A stretch of 64,000 nucleotides of DNA. Source: Pleomorphomonas sp. JP5 (GTDB lineage Bacteria; Pseudomonadota; Alphaproteobacteria; Rhizobiales; Pleomorphomonadaceae). Location of the stretch: assembly GCF_023721815.1 (NCBI RefSeq), contig NZ_JAMDLI010000022.1, positions 310,001 to 374,000 of the forward strand, given 5' to 3'. The translations under genes were made by a program, and so were the position numbers. The notes beneath the pieces were generated by a model that did not search any database, was not told the DNA's origin, and saw only the letters and a program-made list of their open reading frames with translations. This document shows positions 19,613 through 28,064 of the stretch, one piece after another (the first letter of the stretch is position 1; each line of letters starts with the position of its first letter).

Positions 19613-20542
19613 GTGATCGAGAACCGCATCAAACATAGGCATCTGAGTTCCTTTGTGGAAGTCGCCCGCGTGAAAAGCATCGGCAAGGCGGCGGTGTCGC
19701 TGTCGATCAGCCAGCCGGCGGTATCGAAGACCATTCGCGAACTCGAAGAAATCCTGGGTGTCGAGCTGTTCGACCGCAGTCATCGGTCTGTTGTCCTGTC
19801 CTATTACGGCGAGGTGTTCCTTCGCTTTGCCGGAGCGTCCATTGCCGCGCTGCGCCAGGGTGTCGAGTCGGTCGAACTGGCGTTGAAGCAGGGCGCTTCG
19901 ATCGTTCGCGTTGGTGCGCTCGCTTCGGCCTCGTCTCGCGTTCTGCCCGAAGGGGTGACGCGATTCCTCAGCACCAGCGTTGGAACCACGCCCACAATCA
20001 TAACCGCAGACAACGTCTCCATTCTTGGTCAGCTGAAGGCCGGAGAACTCGATTTCGCCTTGGGGCGCATGGGCTCGCCCGCCGATATGGTCGGGCTTGC
20101 CTTCGAGCACCTGTATACCGAGCGGGTGGCAGTGGTGGCGCGGAGGGAGCATCCCCTGTTCGCCATGGGAGGCGGGCTCGGTCGCCTGTCCGATTATGTC
20201 GTCCTCGTGCCGCCGCCCGGTTCGATCATCCACGACCATGCCGTCGAGCTCCTGATCAGGCTTGCCGTAGGGCCGCAGCTTCGGCGGGTCGACACGGTAT
20301 CCACCGTGTTCGGCCGGGCGTTCGCCACAACGACCGATGCCATCTGGATCGCCCATTATGGCGAAGTGGCCGGCGATCTTGCCGCCGGTACGCTGCGCGA
20401 ACTGCCGGTCGACACCTCGGATACCTTCGGACCGCTGGGCCTCATCGTCCGGTCGGGGACGCCGCTTTCATTGGGCGCCGAGATGATGATGGCGGCCATT
20501 CGCGAAGTTGCCGCCGAAGTGCGGGCGGAAGGCGAGCGCTAG
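19613..20542 (+). CDS. LysR-type regulator, PcaQ-like
   Basis: This 309-residue LysR protein has an N-terminal winged helix-turn-helix (residues ~6-65, with AVSLSISQPAVSKTIRELEE) and a substrate-binding effector domain. The opening IENRIKHRHLSSFVEVAR closely resembles PcaQ, the activator of protocatechuate-degradation genes. The GTG at 19613, just after GAGGG, is chosen because it gives that N-terminus; an in-frame ATG 40 codons upstream would add unrelated sequence. No pca genes lie in the window, so it acts at a distance or has another target. Confidence 0.85.
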   Translation: MIENRIKHRHLSSFVEVARVKSIGKAAVSLSISQPAVSKTIRELEEILGVELFDRSHRSVVLSYYGEVFLRFAGASIAALRQGVESVELALKQGASIVRVGALASASSRVLPEGVTRFLSTSVGTTPTIITADNVSILGQLKAGELDFALGRMGSPADMVGLAFEHLYTERVAVVARREHPLFAMGGGLGRLSDYVVLVPPPGSIIHDHAVELLIRLAVGPQLRRVDTVSTVFGRAFATTTDAIWIAHYGEVAGDLAAGTLRELPVDTSDTFGPLGLIVRSGTPLSLGAEMMMAAIREVAAEVRAEGER

Positions 20543-20550
20543 GCCTGTCT

Positions 20551-22662
20551 TCAACCGGCACGGATCAGCCGCACCGCTTCATCTCGCCCGAACAGATAGA
20601 GCAATAGCCGAAGGGCTTCCCCACGTGGCCCCTCCAAACCCGCATCGCGGGCAAGGAGCAGGGCGGCGTCGTCGCGGGCGGTTTCCATCAGCGCGCTGTG
20701 ATGCTCGGCGCGTACGAATCGGAAGCCGGGCAAGCCGCTTTGCCGGGTGCCGAGCAACTCGCCACCGCCTCGTAGCTTCAGGTCCTCCTCGGCGATGCGG
20801 AAGCCGTCTTCGGTGTCACGCATTACCTTCAATCGCGCCTTGGCCGTTTCACCGAGCGGCCCCTTGTAGAGAAGCACGCAGGACGAAGACTTGTCGCCGC
20901 GCCCGACCCGGCCCCGCAACTGGTGCAGTTGGGCAAGGCCGAAGCGCTCGGCGTGCTCGATGACGATGATGGTCGCGTCCGGCACGTCGACACCGACCTC
21001 GATGACGGTTGTCGCCACCAGGATATGCGCCCCGCCGTCCTTGAAGCGCGCCATGGCGACGTCCTTCTCGGCCGCCTTCATGCGACCGTGGACGAGGGCC
21101 ACGTCCTCGCCGAAGTGCTGGCGGAGGTCGGCGTAGCGCTCCTCGGCGGCGGCAAGGTCGATGCTTTCGCTTTCCTCGACCAGAGGGCAGACCCAGTAGA
21201 CCTTGGCGCCTTCCTGGCGAATGGCGGAGCCTATGCGCCCGACGATCTCGCCGATCCGCTCCTGCGGTACCGTGACGGTGGCAATCGGTTTGCGGCCGGC
21301 CGGCTTCTCCGTGAGACGGGAGACGTCCATGTCGCCGAAATAGGCGAGCATCAGCGTGCGTGGGATCGGTGTTGCCGTCATGACGAGCAGGTCGGTCGTC
21401 GGCCCCTTGGCCGACAGTGCCAGCCGCTGGTGGACGCCGAAGCGGTGCTGCTCGTCGACGATCGCCAGCGTCAGACTGCGGAACTCGACCGCCGTCTGGA
21501 ACAGCGCATGGGTACCTACGACGATGTCCACCTCTCCGGATGCGATCCGTTCCAGCGTTTCGCGGCGGCCTTTCGCCTTGTCGGCGCCGGTCAAGAGCGC
21601 GAGCCGCAGGCCGGCCGCTTCGGCCAGGTTCGACATGGAGCGCGCATGCTGGCGAGCCAGCAGCTCGGTCGGCGCCATCACTGCCACCTGACCGCCGGCC
21701 TCCACGGCGGCCGCCGCGGCGAAAAGAGCCACCATGGTCTTTCCCGAACCGACGTCGCCCTGGATGAGGCGCACCATGCGCGAGGGCGAGGAGAGGTCGG
21801 CAACCGCGTCGGCTATGGCCGCTTCCTGGGAGGCCGTCAGGCGAAAGGGCAGGGCGACGCGGAGGCGGTTGGCGATATCGCCTGTCGGCAGGCGCGGTCG
21901 GCTCGCCACGCCCTTGAGCTGTCGGCGCACCAAGGCGAGAGCCAACTGGTTGGCGAGCAGTTCGTCATAGGCGAGGCGCGTCAGTGCCGGGCTCGGCTCG
22001 TCGGTTGTCTCTGGTTCCTCCGGCTTGTGAAGGTATCTCAGAGCCTCGGCAAAGGTCGGCCAGCCCTCGCGGCGAAGATGGGCGTCATCGAGCCATTCGG
22101 GTAGCGGCGGAAGTCGCGAAAGCGCTGCGTCGGCAAGGCGAGCGATCAAGCGGCCGCTGACGCCCTCCGTCATCGGGTAGACAGGTTCGAAACGCGGCAG
22201 TTTGTCGGCTTCGGCTTCCAGCACCACGTGGTCGGGATGGCTCATCTGGAGCACGCCGTTGAAGCGCTCGACGCGACCGGAAACGAGCACCGTCTCGCCC
22301 AGGGGATAGAGCTTCTCGAGCCACCCCTTGTCGGCGCGGAAATAGGTGATGGCAAGCTCGCCGCTGTCGTCGTAGACCGAGATGCGGTAGGGCGCTCGCG
22401 ACTGCGGCGGCGTCGGCCGATGGCGGTCGACATGGACGCGCAACGTGACGATCGCGCCCTCAGGCGCCGATTCGATCAACGCCTCGTGGCTGCGGTCGAT
22501 GAGCCCAGTCGGAATGTGGAAGAGCAGGTCCAGCACCACGGCGTCGCGCGCGGTTTCGCCGCCCGGGCCGACAAGCTTCTCAAGCTTGGGCGCGGTACGT
22601 GGCCCGACACCGGGGAGCGACGTGAGTGGCTGGAACAGCGGATTGAGGAGATCGGGACGCAT
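20551..22662 (-). CDS. recG: ATP-dependent DNA helicase RecG
   Basis: RecG remodels stalled replication forks and Holliday junctions. The 703-residue protein has an N-terminal wedge (OB-fold) domain and the DEAD-like motor, with Walker A GDVGSGKT near residue 300 and the DEQH box near 402. A second motor domain with the QLRGRVGRG motif and the C-terminal TRG region follow. Length is normal. There is no good ribosome site before the ATG at 22662, and a hairpin-rich tandem repeat begins 19 bases upstream. Confidence 0.96.
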   Translation of the reverse strand: MRPDLLNPLFQPLTSLPGVGPRTAPKLEKLVGPGGETARDAVVLDLLFHIPTGLIDRSHEALIESAPEGAIVTLRVHVDRHRPTPPQSRAPYRISVYDDSGELAITYFRADKGWLEKLYPLGETVLVSGRVERFNGVLQMSHPDHVVLEAEADKLPRFEPVYPMTEGVSGRLIARLADAALSRLPPLPEWLDDAHLRREGWPTFAEALRYLHKPEEPETTDEPSPALTRLAYDELLANQLALALVRRQLKGVASRPRLPTGDIANRLRVALPFRLTASQEAAIADAVADLSSPSRMVRLIQGDVGSGKTMVALFAAAAAVEAGGQVAVMAPTELLARQHARSMSNLAEAAGLRLALLTGADKAKGRRETLERIASGEVDIVVGTHALFQTAVEFRSLTLAIVDEQHRFGVHQRLALSAKGPTTDLLVMTATPIPRTLMLAYFGDMDVSRLTEKPAGRKPIATVTVPQERIGEIVGRIGSAIRQEGAKVYWVCPLVEESESIDLAAAEERYADLRQHFGEDVALVHGRMKAAEKDVAMARFKDGGAHILVATTVIEVGVDVPDATIIVIEHAERFGLAQLHQLRGRVGRGDKSSSCVLLYKGPLGETAKARLKVMRDTEDGFRIAEEDLKLRGGGELLGTRQSGLPGFRFVRAEHHSALMETARDDAALLLARDAGLEGPRGEALRLLLYLFGRDEAVRLIRAG

Positions 22663-22680
22663 TGGAGGATGTTAGGGCAT

Positions 22681-22815
22681 CCGCCCGAAAAGTTGCAGAC
22701 TTTTCGGATGGGCGGATGCCGAGGGGAGTACCCAGCCGCCCGAAAGTTGCAGACTTTTCGGATGGGCGGATGCCGAGGGGAGTGCCCATCCGCCCGAAAA
22801 TTGCCGACGTTTCTG
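22681..22815. repeat. ~55-bp tandem repeat, two full copies and a partial third, each a hairpin
   Basis: Copies begin at 22681, 22736 and 22790. Each has CCGCCCGAAA(A)GTTGCAGACTTTTCGG-like sequence followed by a GGGCGGATG arm, so each copy can fold with outer arms CATCCGCCC / GGGCGGATG and an inner CGAAAAGT/ACTTTTCG stem. Copies 1 and 2 differ at only a few positions; the third stops after the left half. It lies just upstream of recG. Confidence 0.8.
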
Positions 22816-22835
22816 GTGCAGACCCTGACGGCGGC

Positions 22836-22862
22836 AAAAAAACGGACGCCCGAAGGCGTCCG
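22836..22862 (-). terminator. Minus-strand intrinsic terminator with no assigned gene
   Basis: Read on the minus strand, CGGACGCC-TTCG-GGCGTCCG is followed by seven T residues, a textbook terminator with a stable tetraloop. No protein gene ends here on that strand. It may insulate recG or end an unrecognised small RNA transcribed from about 23000 leftwards. Confidence 0.75.
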
Positions 22863-23089
22863 ATAATGTGGCAGGCAAAAGCCGCCGGCTTCTTTCAAAT
22901 GCTACCGACAAAATTCATGGTTGCTCGACGGAATGGATGTCGCAACCAGAGCTTTCTTAGTCGTGCGGCGTGAGAGTTTTGTGACGACCGGCGCGTAGCG
23001 CGGATCAGCCCGACACTCGCCGCTGCTCGACAGCGCCGGTGCGAGCGGCTATGTCGGAACAATCCCTTGTTCTATTGCGTTCAGCTCCA
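22863..23089. other. Intergenic region, recG side to tatD
   Basis: No protein gene was found. On the minus strand an inverted repeat GGTTGC…GCAACC (about 22919-22947) precedes the terminator at 22836, which is compatible with a short structured RNA but not proof of one. Confidence 0.3.
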
Positions 23090-23878
23090 ATGATCGTCGA
23101 CAGCCACTGCCATCTCGATTTTTCCGATTTCGCCGGTGAGGCGGATGCACTTCTTGCCCGTGCCGCGGCGGCCGACGTGCATGTCATGGTGACCATCGGT
23201 ACGCGTGTCCGCGACTTCGACAAGGTCCGGGCAATCGCGGAGGCCCATCGTCAGGTCTACTGCACGGTGGGAACCCATCCGCACGAAGCCGAGAAAGAAG
23301 CGGACGTCGGCGTCGAAGAGCTGGTGTCACTGGCCTCCCACCCCAAGGTGATCGGTATCGGTGAGGCGGGACTCGACTACTTCTATGATTCCTCGCCTCG
23401 GGACGTACAGGCCGAGGTCTTTCGTCGGCATATCGCCGCGGCCCGGATCACCGGCCTGCCGCTCTGCATCCATTCGCGCGATGCCGATGACGACATGATC
23501 GCCATTTTGGAGGAGGAAACAGGGAAGGGCGCCTTTCCGATCCTGCTTCACTGTTTCTCATCCGGCCGCGAGTTGATGGAACGGTCGGTGGCGCTCGGCG
23601 CCTTCATTTCCTTTTCCGGCATCCTGACGTTCAAGCGATCCGACGAGCTCAGGGCTATCGCCCGTGACGTGCCCGCCGACCGTTTGCTGGTCGAGACCGA
23701 TGCGCCCTATCTGGCGCCATTGCCGTGGCGCGGCAAGCGCAACGAGCCCGCCTATGTGGCGCACACGGCCAAGGTTCTTGCCGAGGTCAAGGGCGTTCCC
23801 CCGGCAGAGATGGCAGAGACGACGACGGCCAACTTCGCCCGGCTGTTCGCCAAGGTGCCGCGCGAGGTGTTCGCGTGA
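23090..23878 (+). CDS. tatD: TatD-family metal-dependent nuclease
   Basis: TatD proteins are TIM-barrel metal-dependent deoxyribonucleases. The 262-residue protein (start at 23090, giving MIVDSHCHLDF) has the metal ligands in order: the HCH pair, the Glu of GEAGLD, the His of HSRDAD, the His of LLHCFSS and the Asp of ETDAPYLAP. An earlier ATG at 23051 is possible but adds residues not usual in the family. The stop overlaps the start of the next gene (TGATG), so the two are translationally coupled. Confidence 0.92.
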   Translation: MIVDSHCHLDFSDFAGEADALLARAAAADVHVMVTIGTRVRDFDKVRAIAEAHRQVYCTVGTHPHEAEKEADVGVEELVSLASHPKVIGIGEAGLDYFYDSSPRDVQAEVFRRHIAAARITGLPLCIHSRDADDDMIAILEEETGKGAFPILLHCFSSGRELMERSVALGAFISFSGILTFKRSDELRAIARDVPADRLLVETDAPYLAPLPWRGKRNEPAYVAHTAKVLAEVKGVPPAEMAETTTANFARLFAKVPREVFA

Positions 23879-24705
23879 TGACCGGACGCATGCGCTTTAC
23901 CATTCTTGGCTGCGGCGCGTCGCCCGGCGTGCCGCGCATCGGTAACGACTGGGGCGCCTGCGATCCCAACGAGCCGCGCAATCGCCGTCTCAGGTCGTCT
24001 CTGATGGTCGAGCGGTTCGGTGAGGGCGGCGGCGTTACCCGCGTTATTGTCGATACTGGCCCGGACTTCCGCCAACAGGTCTTGCGGGCGGGGGTCGGCG
24101 AGGCCGATGCGGTGCTCTACACCCACTCCCATGCCGACCATATTCACGGCATCGACGAGCTCAGGCAGTTCTTTCACAACAGCGGTCATCGCGTGCCCGT
24201 CTACGCCGACGAGGCGACCGCGGCACGGCTGAAGGACGCCTTCGGCTACTGTTTCGAAACGCCCCTGGGGTCCGGCTATCCGCCCATCGTAGCCGAGCAT
24301 CGGGTCGAGGCCGGCGTGGCCTTCTCCATTGAGGGCCGGGGCGGCGTGATCGGGATCACGCCCTACACTCAGACGCACGGCGATATCGTCAGCATCGGCT
24401 ATCGCTTTGGCTCGCTTGCCTACTCTTCCGATGTCAGCGCCATCCCCGAGGAGAGCTGGCCGCTGATCGAAGGTGCGACGGTGTTTGTCGTCGATGCGCT
24501 TCGCTACAAGCCTCATGTCAGTCACTTCTCGGTGGATCAGGCGATTGAGGCTGGTCGCCGCGTCGGGGCCAAGCTGACCGTCCTTACCCATATGCACCAC
24601 GACCTGGATTATCGCACGCTGGCTTCCGAGCTTCCGGCTGGTGTCGTTCCGTCTTTCGACGGCATGGTGATCGAGAACGACGCGGTGGTTGGCGCTTCCG
24701 ACTGA
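23878..24705 (+). CDS. Metallo-beta-lactamase-fold hydrolase, PhnP-like
   Basis: This 275-residue protein has the metal-binding THSHADH motif (about 82-88), a downstream THGD and the C-terminal THMHHD. These match the PhnP/RNase Z-like group of phosphodiesterases that act on cyclic phosphates. It starts inside the tatD stop codon and the pair is conserved in many alphaproteobacteria, so the two probably work in nucleic-acid or nucleotide turnover. No phosphonate (phn) genes are nearby, and the substrate is unknown. Confidence 0.88.
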   Translation: MTGRMRFTILGCGASPGVPRIGNDWGACDPNEPRNRRLRSSLMVERFGEGGGVTRVIVDTGPDFRQQVLRAGVGEADAVLYTHSHADHIHGIDELRQFFHNSGHRVPVYADEATAARLKDAFGYCFETPLGSGYPPIVAEHRVEAGVAFSIEGRGGVIGITPYTQTHGDIVSIGYRFGSLAYSSDVSAIPEESWPLIEGATVFVVDALRYKPHVSHFSVDQAIEAGRRVGAKLTVLTHMHHDLDYRTLASELPAGVVPSFDGMVIENDAVVGASD

Positions 24706-24951
24706 GGAGGGCGCCGTGACGTTACGGAAAGTCGCGGATGAGTCCGGACTTTTGTGGCGCGTTCAACTTGCCTGAATCGACCGTGAAGAAATTGTGTCGT
24801 GTTTTCCGGTCCCTGCATGGCTGGCTTGCGCGGCCGCTTCTAGCTCCTCTACGACGAAAGTCTATATAAGTGGGCAAGGCGATGGGAGCTGAACCGTTCC
24901 GGGGCAGCCATATTCCCTCGCCGGTCCGTATCGTTGAGAGAAGTGAAAGCC

Positions 24952-25113
24952 ATGTTTGGTCCGCTAAAGAAGGTTGCCCGCGCCTTTCGTGTTCCCTCGA
25001 CCGAGGAACGTGAGCTGCAGTACCTTAGCGCCGCTGGCGACCGTATTGAGCTTGAGTACCGCCAGCGCGAGATCGATCGCGGTCTGTTCCGGCGCGGTCC
25101 CTACGGTCTCTGA
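24952..25113 (+). CDS. DUF3563-like small protein, copy 1 of 3
   Basis: This 53-residue protein has the shared pattern MFxxLKK…ERELxYL…A.DRIxLExRQRExDRGLF, closely resembling the DUF3563 family of short proteobacterial proteins. AGAAGTGAAAG lies before the ATG. It is the first of three tandem paralogues (24952, 25416, 26034), each followed by its own hairpin terminator. There is no signal peptide or membrane helix; the protein is amphipathic, helical and charged. Function unknown. Confidence 0.8.
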   Translation: MFGPLKKVARAFRVPSTEERELQYLSAAGDRIELEYRQREIDRGLFRRGPYGL

Positions 25114-25415
25114 TGGAAGGTTGCCCGTTCCGAATGGGGCGGATGCAACACAGATGCGACATGCCAAGCGCTCCGGGGCCGAAAGGTCGGAGCGCTTTGT
25201 CGTATCCGGGCCGGCAGTCGTTGCTTGATGCCCCGCAAGTTTATCTGAAGACGAACTATAGTTATTCTTCATGTCGGGTTTCGTCAGGCGCATGGCGGCG
25301 TTGCGGTATCCGCGCTGGTACGATCAGCAGAAATAGCTATGTTGTGTCTTGCAAGAGCAAGAAAGGAACGCCGGAGCAATGATGATCCCGGCGGCACCCC
25401 AGAAAGGATGCAGCT
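25114..25415 (+). other. Spacer between DUF3563-like copies 1 and 2, with terminator
   Basis: At 25166-25197 there is a perfect ten-base stem (AAGCGCTCCG / CGGAGCGCTT) followed by TTTGTCG, a likely terminator for copy 1. The AT-richer stretch at about 25230-25275 probably holds the promoter of copy 2. No other gene was seen. Confidence 0.6.
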
Positions 25416-25571
25416 ATGTTTGCCAACCTGAAGAAGGCTTTCCGTTCCGTCACCGCCTCAGCGCGCGAAGCGGCATACCTCAATGAGGCTGGCGATCGCA
25501 TCGATCTCGAGCTTCGCCAGCGCGAAGTCGATCGCGGTCTGTTCCGCCGTAACCGGAACCTCGGTCTCTGA
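25416..25571 (+). CDS. DUF3563-like small protein, copy 2 of 3
   Basis: This 51-residue paralogue of the copies at 24952 and 26034 begins MFANLKKAFR and ends GLFRRNRNLGL. It shares the AYLNEAGDRIDLELRQREVD core almost residue for residue with copy 3. AGAAAGGA lies before the ATG. The triplet looks like local duplication with later divergence. Function unknown. Confidence 0.8.
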   Translation: MFANLKKAFRSVTASAREAAYLNEAGDRIDLELRQREVDRGLFRRNRNLGL

Positions 25572-26033
25572 TCTAAGAGACTGTTTCGAAATAACAAAGC
25601 GTTGGCACAATTTGGTGCTGGCGTAAGGCCGACGGAGGATGGTCGGGCAAACCCCAGGGCCTGGATCCTTCGTTGCAAAGCTCCTGACCTGACGACGAGC
25701 GCCCGCTAGGCTTGATTGCCCGGGCGCTTTTTGTCGTTTCGGCGGTAGCTGTTTTTCCCGGTCACCACTCTTTCTCCCAGAGCTCGGCGTAGGTGCGGTG
25801 GTGCGTTAATCGCTCGTTAAGATGTTCCGCCGGGGGTGAAGTGAAATGAAGTTTCTCTGAAACCCTGCAAAAGAAAATCTGTTGAGACCAATTCGCAGGA
25901 CGCATGCGCGTCATGCAACATTCGATCTGGTCCAAAGAACAGAATGTATTATCTTCATGACTGTCAGGACAGAGGAACGGATCGCTGGGTCCTGAAGAAA
26001 AACCGGCGGTTCGTGGATCGAAAGGAAGAAACA
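25572..26033 (+). other. Spacer between DUF3563-like copies 2 and 3, with terminator
   Basis: At 25698-25732 an eight-base stem (AGCGCCCG / CGGGCGCT) runs into TTTTT, terminating copy 2. A stretch near 25846 (AAGTTTCTCTGAAA) resembles one at about 25239 before copy 2 (AAGTTTATCTGAAG) and might be a shared promoter element. No additional gene was accepted. Confidence 0.55.
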
Positions 26034-26189
26034 ATGTTCACTCATCTGCGCAAGGCCGCCCGCGCCCTTCGCCCCGCCACTGCCGCCGAACGCGAGCTTG
26101 CCTACCTTAACGAGGCTACCGACCGTATCGACCTCGAGTATCGCCAGCGCGCCGTCGATCGTGGGATGTTCCGCAATGCCGGCTTCTGA
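26034..26189 (+). CDS. DUF3563-like small protein, copy 3 of 3
   Basis: This 51-residue protein begins MFTHLRKAARALR, with the conserved ERELAYLNEATDRIDLE core and the VDRGMF ending. AAAGGAAGAAAC immediately precedes the ATG at 26034, which is preferred over a longer frame reaching back to 25944. It is the third of three tandem paralogues. Function unknown. Confidence 0.8.
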   Translation: MFTHLRKAARALRPATAAERELAYLNEATDRIDLEYRQRAVDRGMFRNAGF

Positions 26190-26285
26190 GCGCCGTCACA
26201 TCGATCCCGTCATAGGGATCGCTCGCCAGCTACCCCGGACCACGAGCCGCAGGCTCGACGACGGTCCGGCCCCGAGAGGTCTGTG

Positions 26286-26318
26286 AAACCCGGCCACCGT
26301 GCCGGGTTTCTCTTTTTT
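26286..26318 (+). terminator. Intrinsic terminator after DUF3563-like copy 3
   Basis: A nine-base perfect stem (AAACCCGGC / GCCGGGTTT) with a six-base loop is followed by CTCTTTTTTC. It lies between convergent copy 3 and mazG. Confidence 0.88.
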
Positions 26319-26336
26319 CGGTCACCGCAGAACCGG

Positions 26337-27170
26337 TCAATCCGCGGTTTTGGCTTCTTGCCAGAGAGCTTCCATCTCATCGAGCGTGGCGTTTTCGGGC
26401 CGTCGTCCGGCTTCCTCCAGCTTTCGCTCTATATATGAGAAGCGCTTCCTGAATTTCTCGTTGGTCGCTCGTACGGCCGCTTCCGGATCGATGTCGAGAT
26501 GGCGGCCAAGGTTGGCGAGGGCAAACAGAACGTCGCCGAGTTCAGACTCGATTGAAGCGCGCACGTCGGCTTTCTTGCGCACCTCCTTGTCGGCCCGATC
26601 CATTTCGGCTTCCAGTTCGTCGAGTTCCTCGCGAATTTTCGCTAGAACCGCGCGCGGGTCGTTCCAGTCGAAGCCGACCGTCCCGGCCTTGTGCTGCAGC
26701 TTGACCGCCCTCTGCATCGGCGGCATGGCCACCGATACGGCATCAAGCAGGCTCTTCGGCATTTCGCCGCCATGGCGTGCCGCCCTCTCGGCCTTTTCCT
26801 CGGCCTTGATCTTCTCCCACAACCCCTTGACGAGGTGCGGCGTGCGCGCCTCCTCCGGTCCGAACACGTGCGGATGGCGGCGGATCATCTTGCGCGTGAC
26901 TGCCTCCACCACGTCGGGGAAGGCGAAGGCGCCTTCCTCTTCGGCTATGCGGGCGTGGAACACCACCTGCAACAGGAGATCTCCCAACTCGTCGCAGATG
27001 TCGTGCCGGTCGCCACGGGCAATCGCCTCGGCGACCTCGTAGGCTTCTTCGATGGTGTAGGGCGCTATGGTCTCGAAGGTCTGCTCGAGATCCCAGGCGC
27101 AACCTCCCTTTGGATCGCGCAGCCGGGCCATGATGTCGATCAGGACGGAAATGTCGCGTCCGGGCTGCAT
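26337..27170 (-). CDS. mazG: Nucleoside triphosphate pyrophosphohydrolase MazG
   Basis: MazG hydrolyses (d)NTPs to monophosphate and pyrophosphate as a house-cleaning step. The 277-residue protein opens with the MDIMARLRDPKGGCAWDLEQTF-type region and has the metal-binding EExxE…ExxD set in the EEAYEVAEAI and DELGDLLLQVVFHARIAEEE segments. A second MazG-like half carries ESELGDVLFALANLGRH. Length matches the family. It is convergent with the DUF3563 cluster. Confidence 0.95.
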   Translation of the reverse strand: MQPGRDISVLIDIMARLRDPKGGCAWDLEQTFETIAPYTIEEAYEVAEAIARGDRHDICDELGDLLLQVVFHARIAEEEGAFAFPDVVEAVTRKMIRRHPHVFGPEEARTPHLVKGLWEKIKAEEKAERAARHGGEMPKSLLDAVSVAMPPMQRAVKLQHKAGTVGFDWNDPRAVLAKIREELDELEAEMDRADKEVRKKADVRASIESELGDVLFALANLGRHLDIDPEAAVRATNEKFRKRFSYIERKLEEAGRRPENATLDEMEALWQEAKTAD

Positions 27171-27264
27171 GGCGGAGACTCCTTAGCTGTGCGGGAAGGG
27201 CGGCGCGAGACTTCGCGCGGTGGGGCGGCGGAGTCAACGCCAAACTCGCGGTGATGCCGCCGTG

Positions 27265-27975
27265 TCAGTTTGCGCTATGGGAGGCGAGGAAGGCCGGGAG
27301 CGCGCCAATATCCGCGAGACAGGCGTCGGCAATCGGTTCGAGCGTCGCTGCATCCCCAGTTCCACTCAGAACGCCGATGACGAGGCCGGCGCCGGCGCTG
27401 CGTCCCATGTCGATGTCATGGCTATTGTCGCCGACGACGGCGATCTCCGATGACTTCAGGCCGAGCGCCTCGGCAAAGGCGAGGGCCATGCCGGGACCCG
27501 GCTTCACGCCGTGGCCGCTGTCATAGCCAGCGACGAAGGAGATGTGATGGGCGAGACCGAGGTGATCCAACATCAGGCGGATGGATGCCTCGTTGTCCGA
27601 GGAGGCGATGCCGAGCGTCAGGCCCAAGGTCCGGAGCGCCGAAAAACAAGCTTCGAGATTGCCGATCGGGACCGAACGGGTTGCCGAGGCGGTGAACAGC
27701 GCGTCGAGCCGATCGGCGAGGTCGTCGAGAGGCAGGGGGCTTCCAGCTTCCACCCAAGCAGCGGCGATCTCGACGGTGTGGGCCGCCGCGAGCAGGCTGC
27801 CGGTACGGGTGATCATGCTCGTCCTGTCCATGCCGCCCAATGCGAGAAGGCGGCCGGCAAGGAGTTCGTCACCGGCCGCCGCAATGTCGGCAGCGGCAAG
27901 ATTGATGGGCCCCCAGGTCCGGTGGTAATCGAGAAGGGTGCCGTCCTTGTCGAACAGCACGGCGCGGATCGGCAT
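27265..27975 (-). CDS. HAD-superfamily phosphatase, phosphoglycolate phosphatase-like
   Basis: This 236-residue HAD hydrolase has motif I FDKDGTLLD at the N-terminus, motif II in IASSDN, the motif III Lys in HGVKPGPG and motif IV GDNSHDIDM. A helical cap lies between motifs I and II. It resembles Gph-type phosphoglycolate phosphatases, but many relatives act on other small phosphates, so the substrate is open. It is divergent from a second, unrelated HAD gene at 28065. Confidence 0.88.
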   Translation of the reverse strand: MPIRAVLFDKDGTLLDYHRTWGPINLAAADIAAAGDELLAGRLLALGGMDRTSMITRTGSLLAAAHTVEIAAAWVEAGSPLPLDDLADRLDALFTASATRSVPIGNLEACFSALRTLGLTLGIASSDNEASIRLMLDHLGLAHHISFVAGYDSGHGVKPGPGMALAFAEALGLKSSEIAVVGDNSHDIDMGRSAGAGLVIGVLSGTGDAATLEPIADACLADIGALPAFLASHSAN

Positions 27976-28064
27976 GTCTGGTCCTTTCGAGAGGGGCTCG
28001 TGCGGGCTTGCTTAATGGCAGCTCCGGGCGACGGCAACCTCCGCGTTTCAAGGAGAAGCGTTAC

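Noticed and set aside
23067-23080. A second SOS-like site (GTTC…GTTC) near tatD.
   Set aside because: The spacing is six bases, not seven, so it does not fit the alphaproteobacterial LexA operator.
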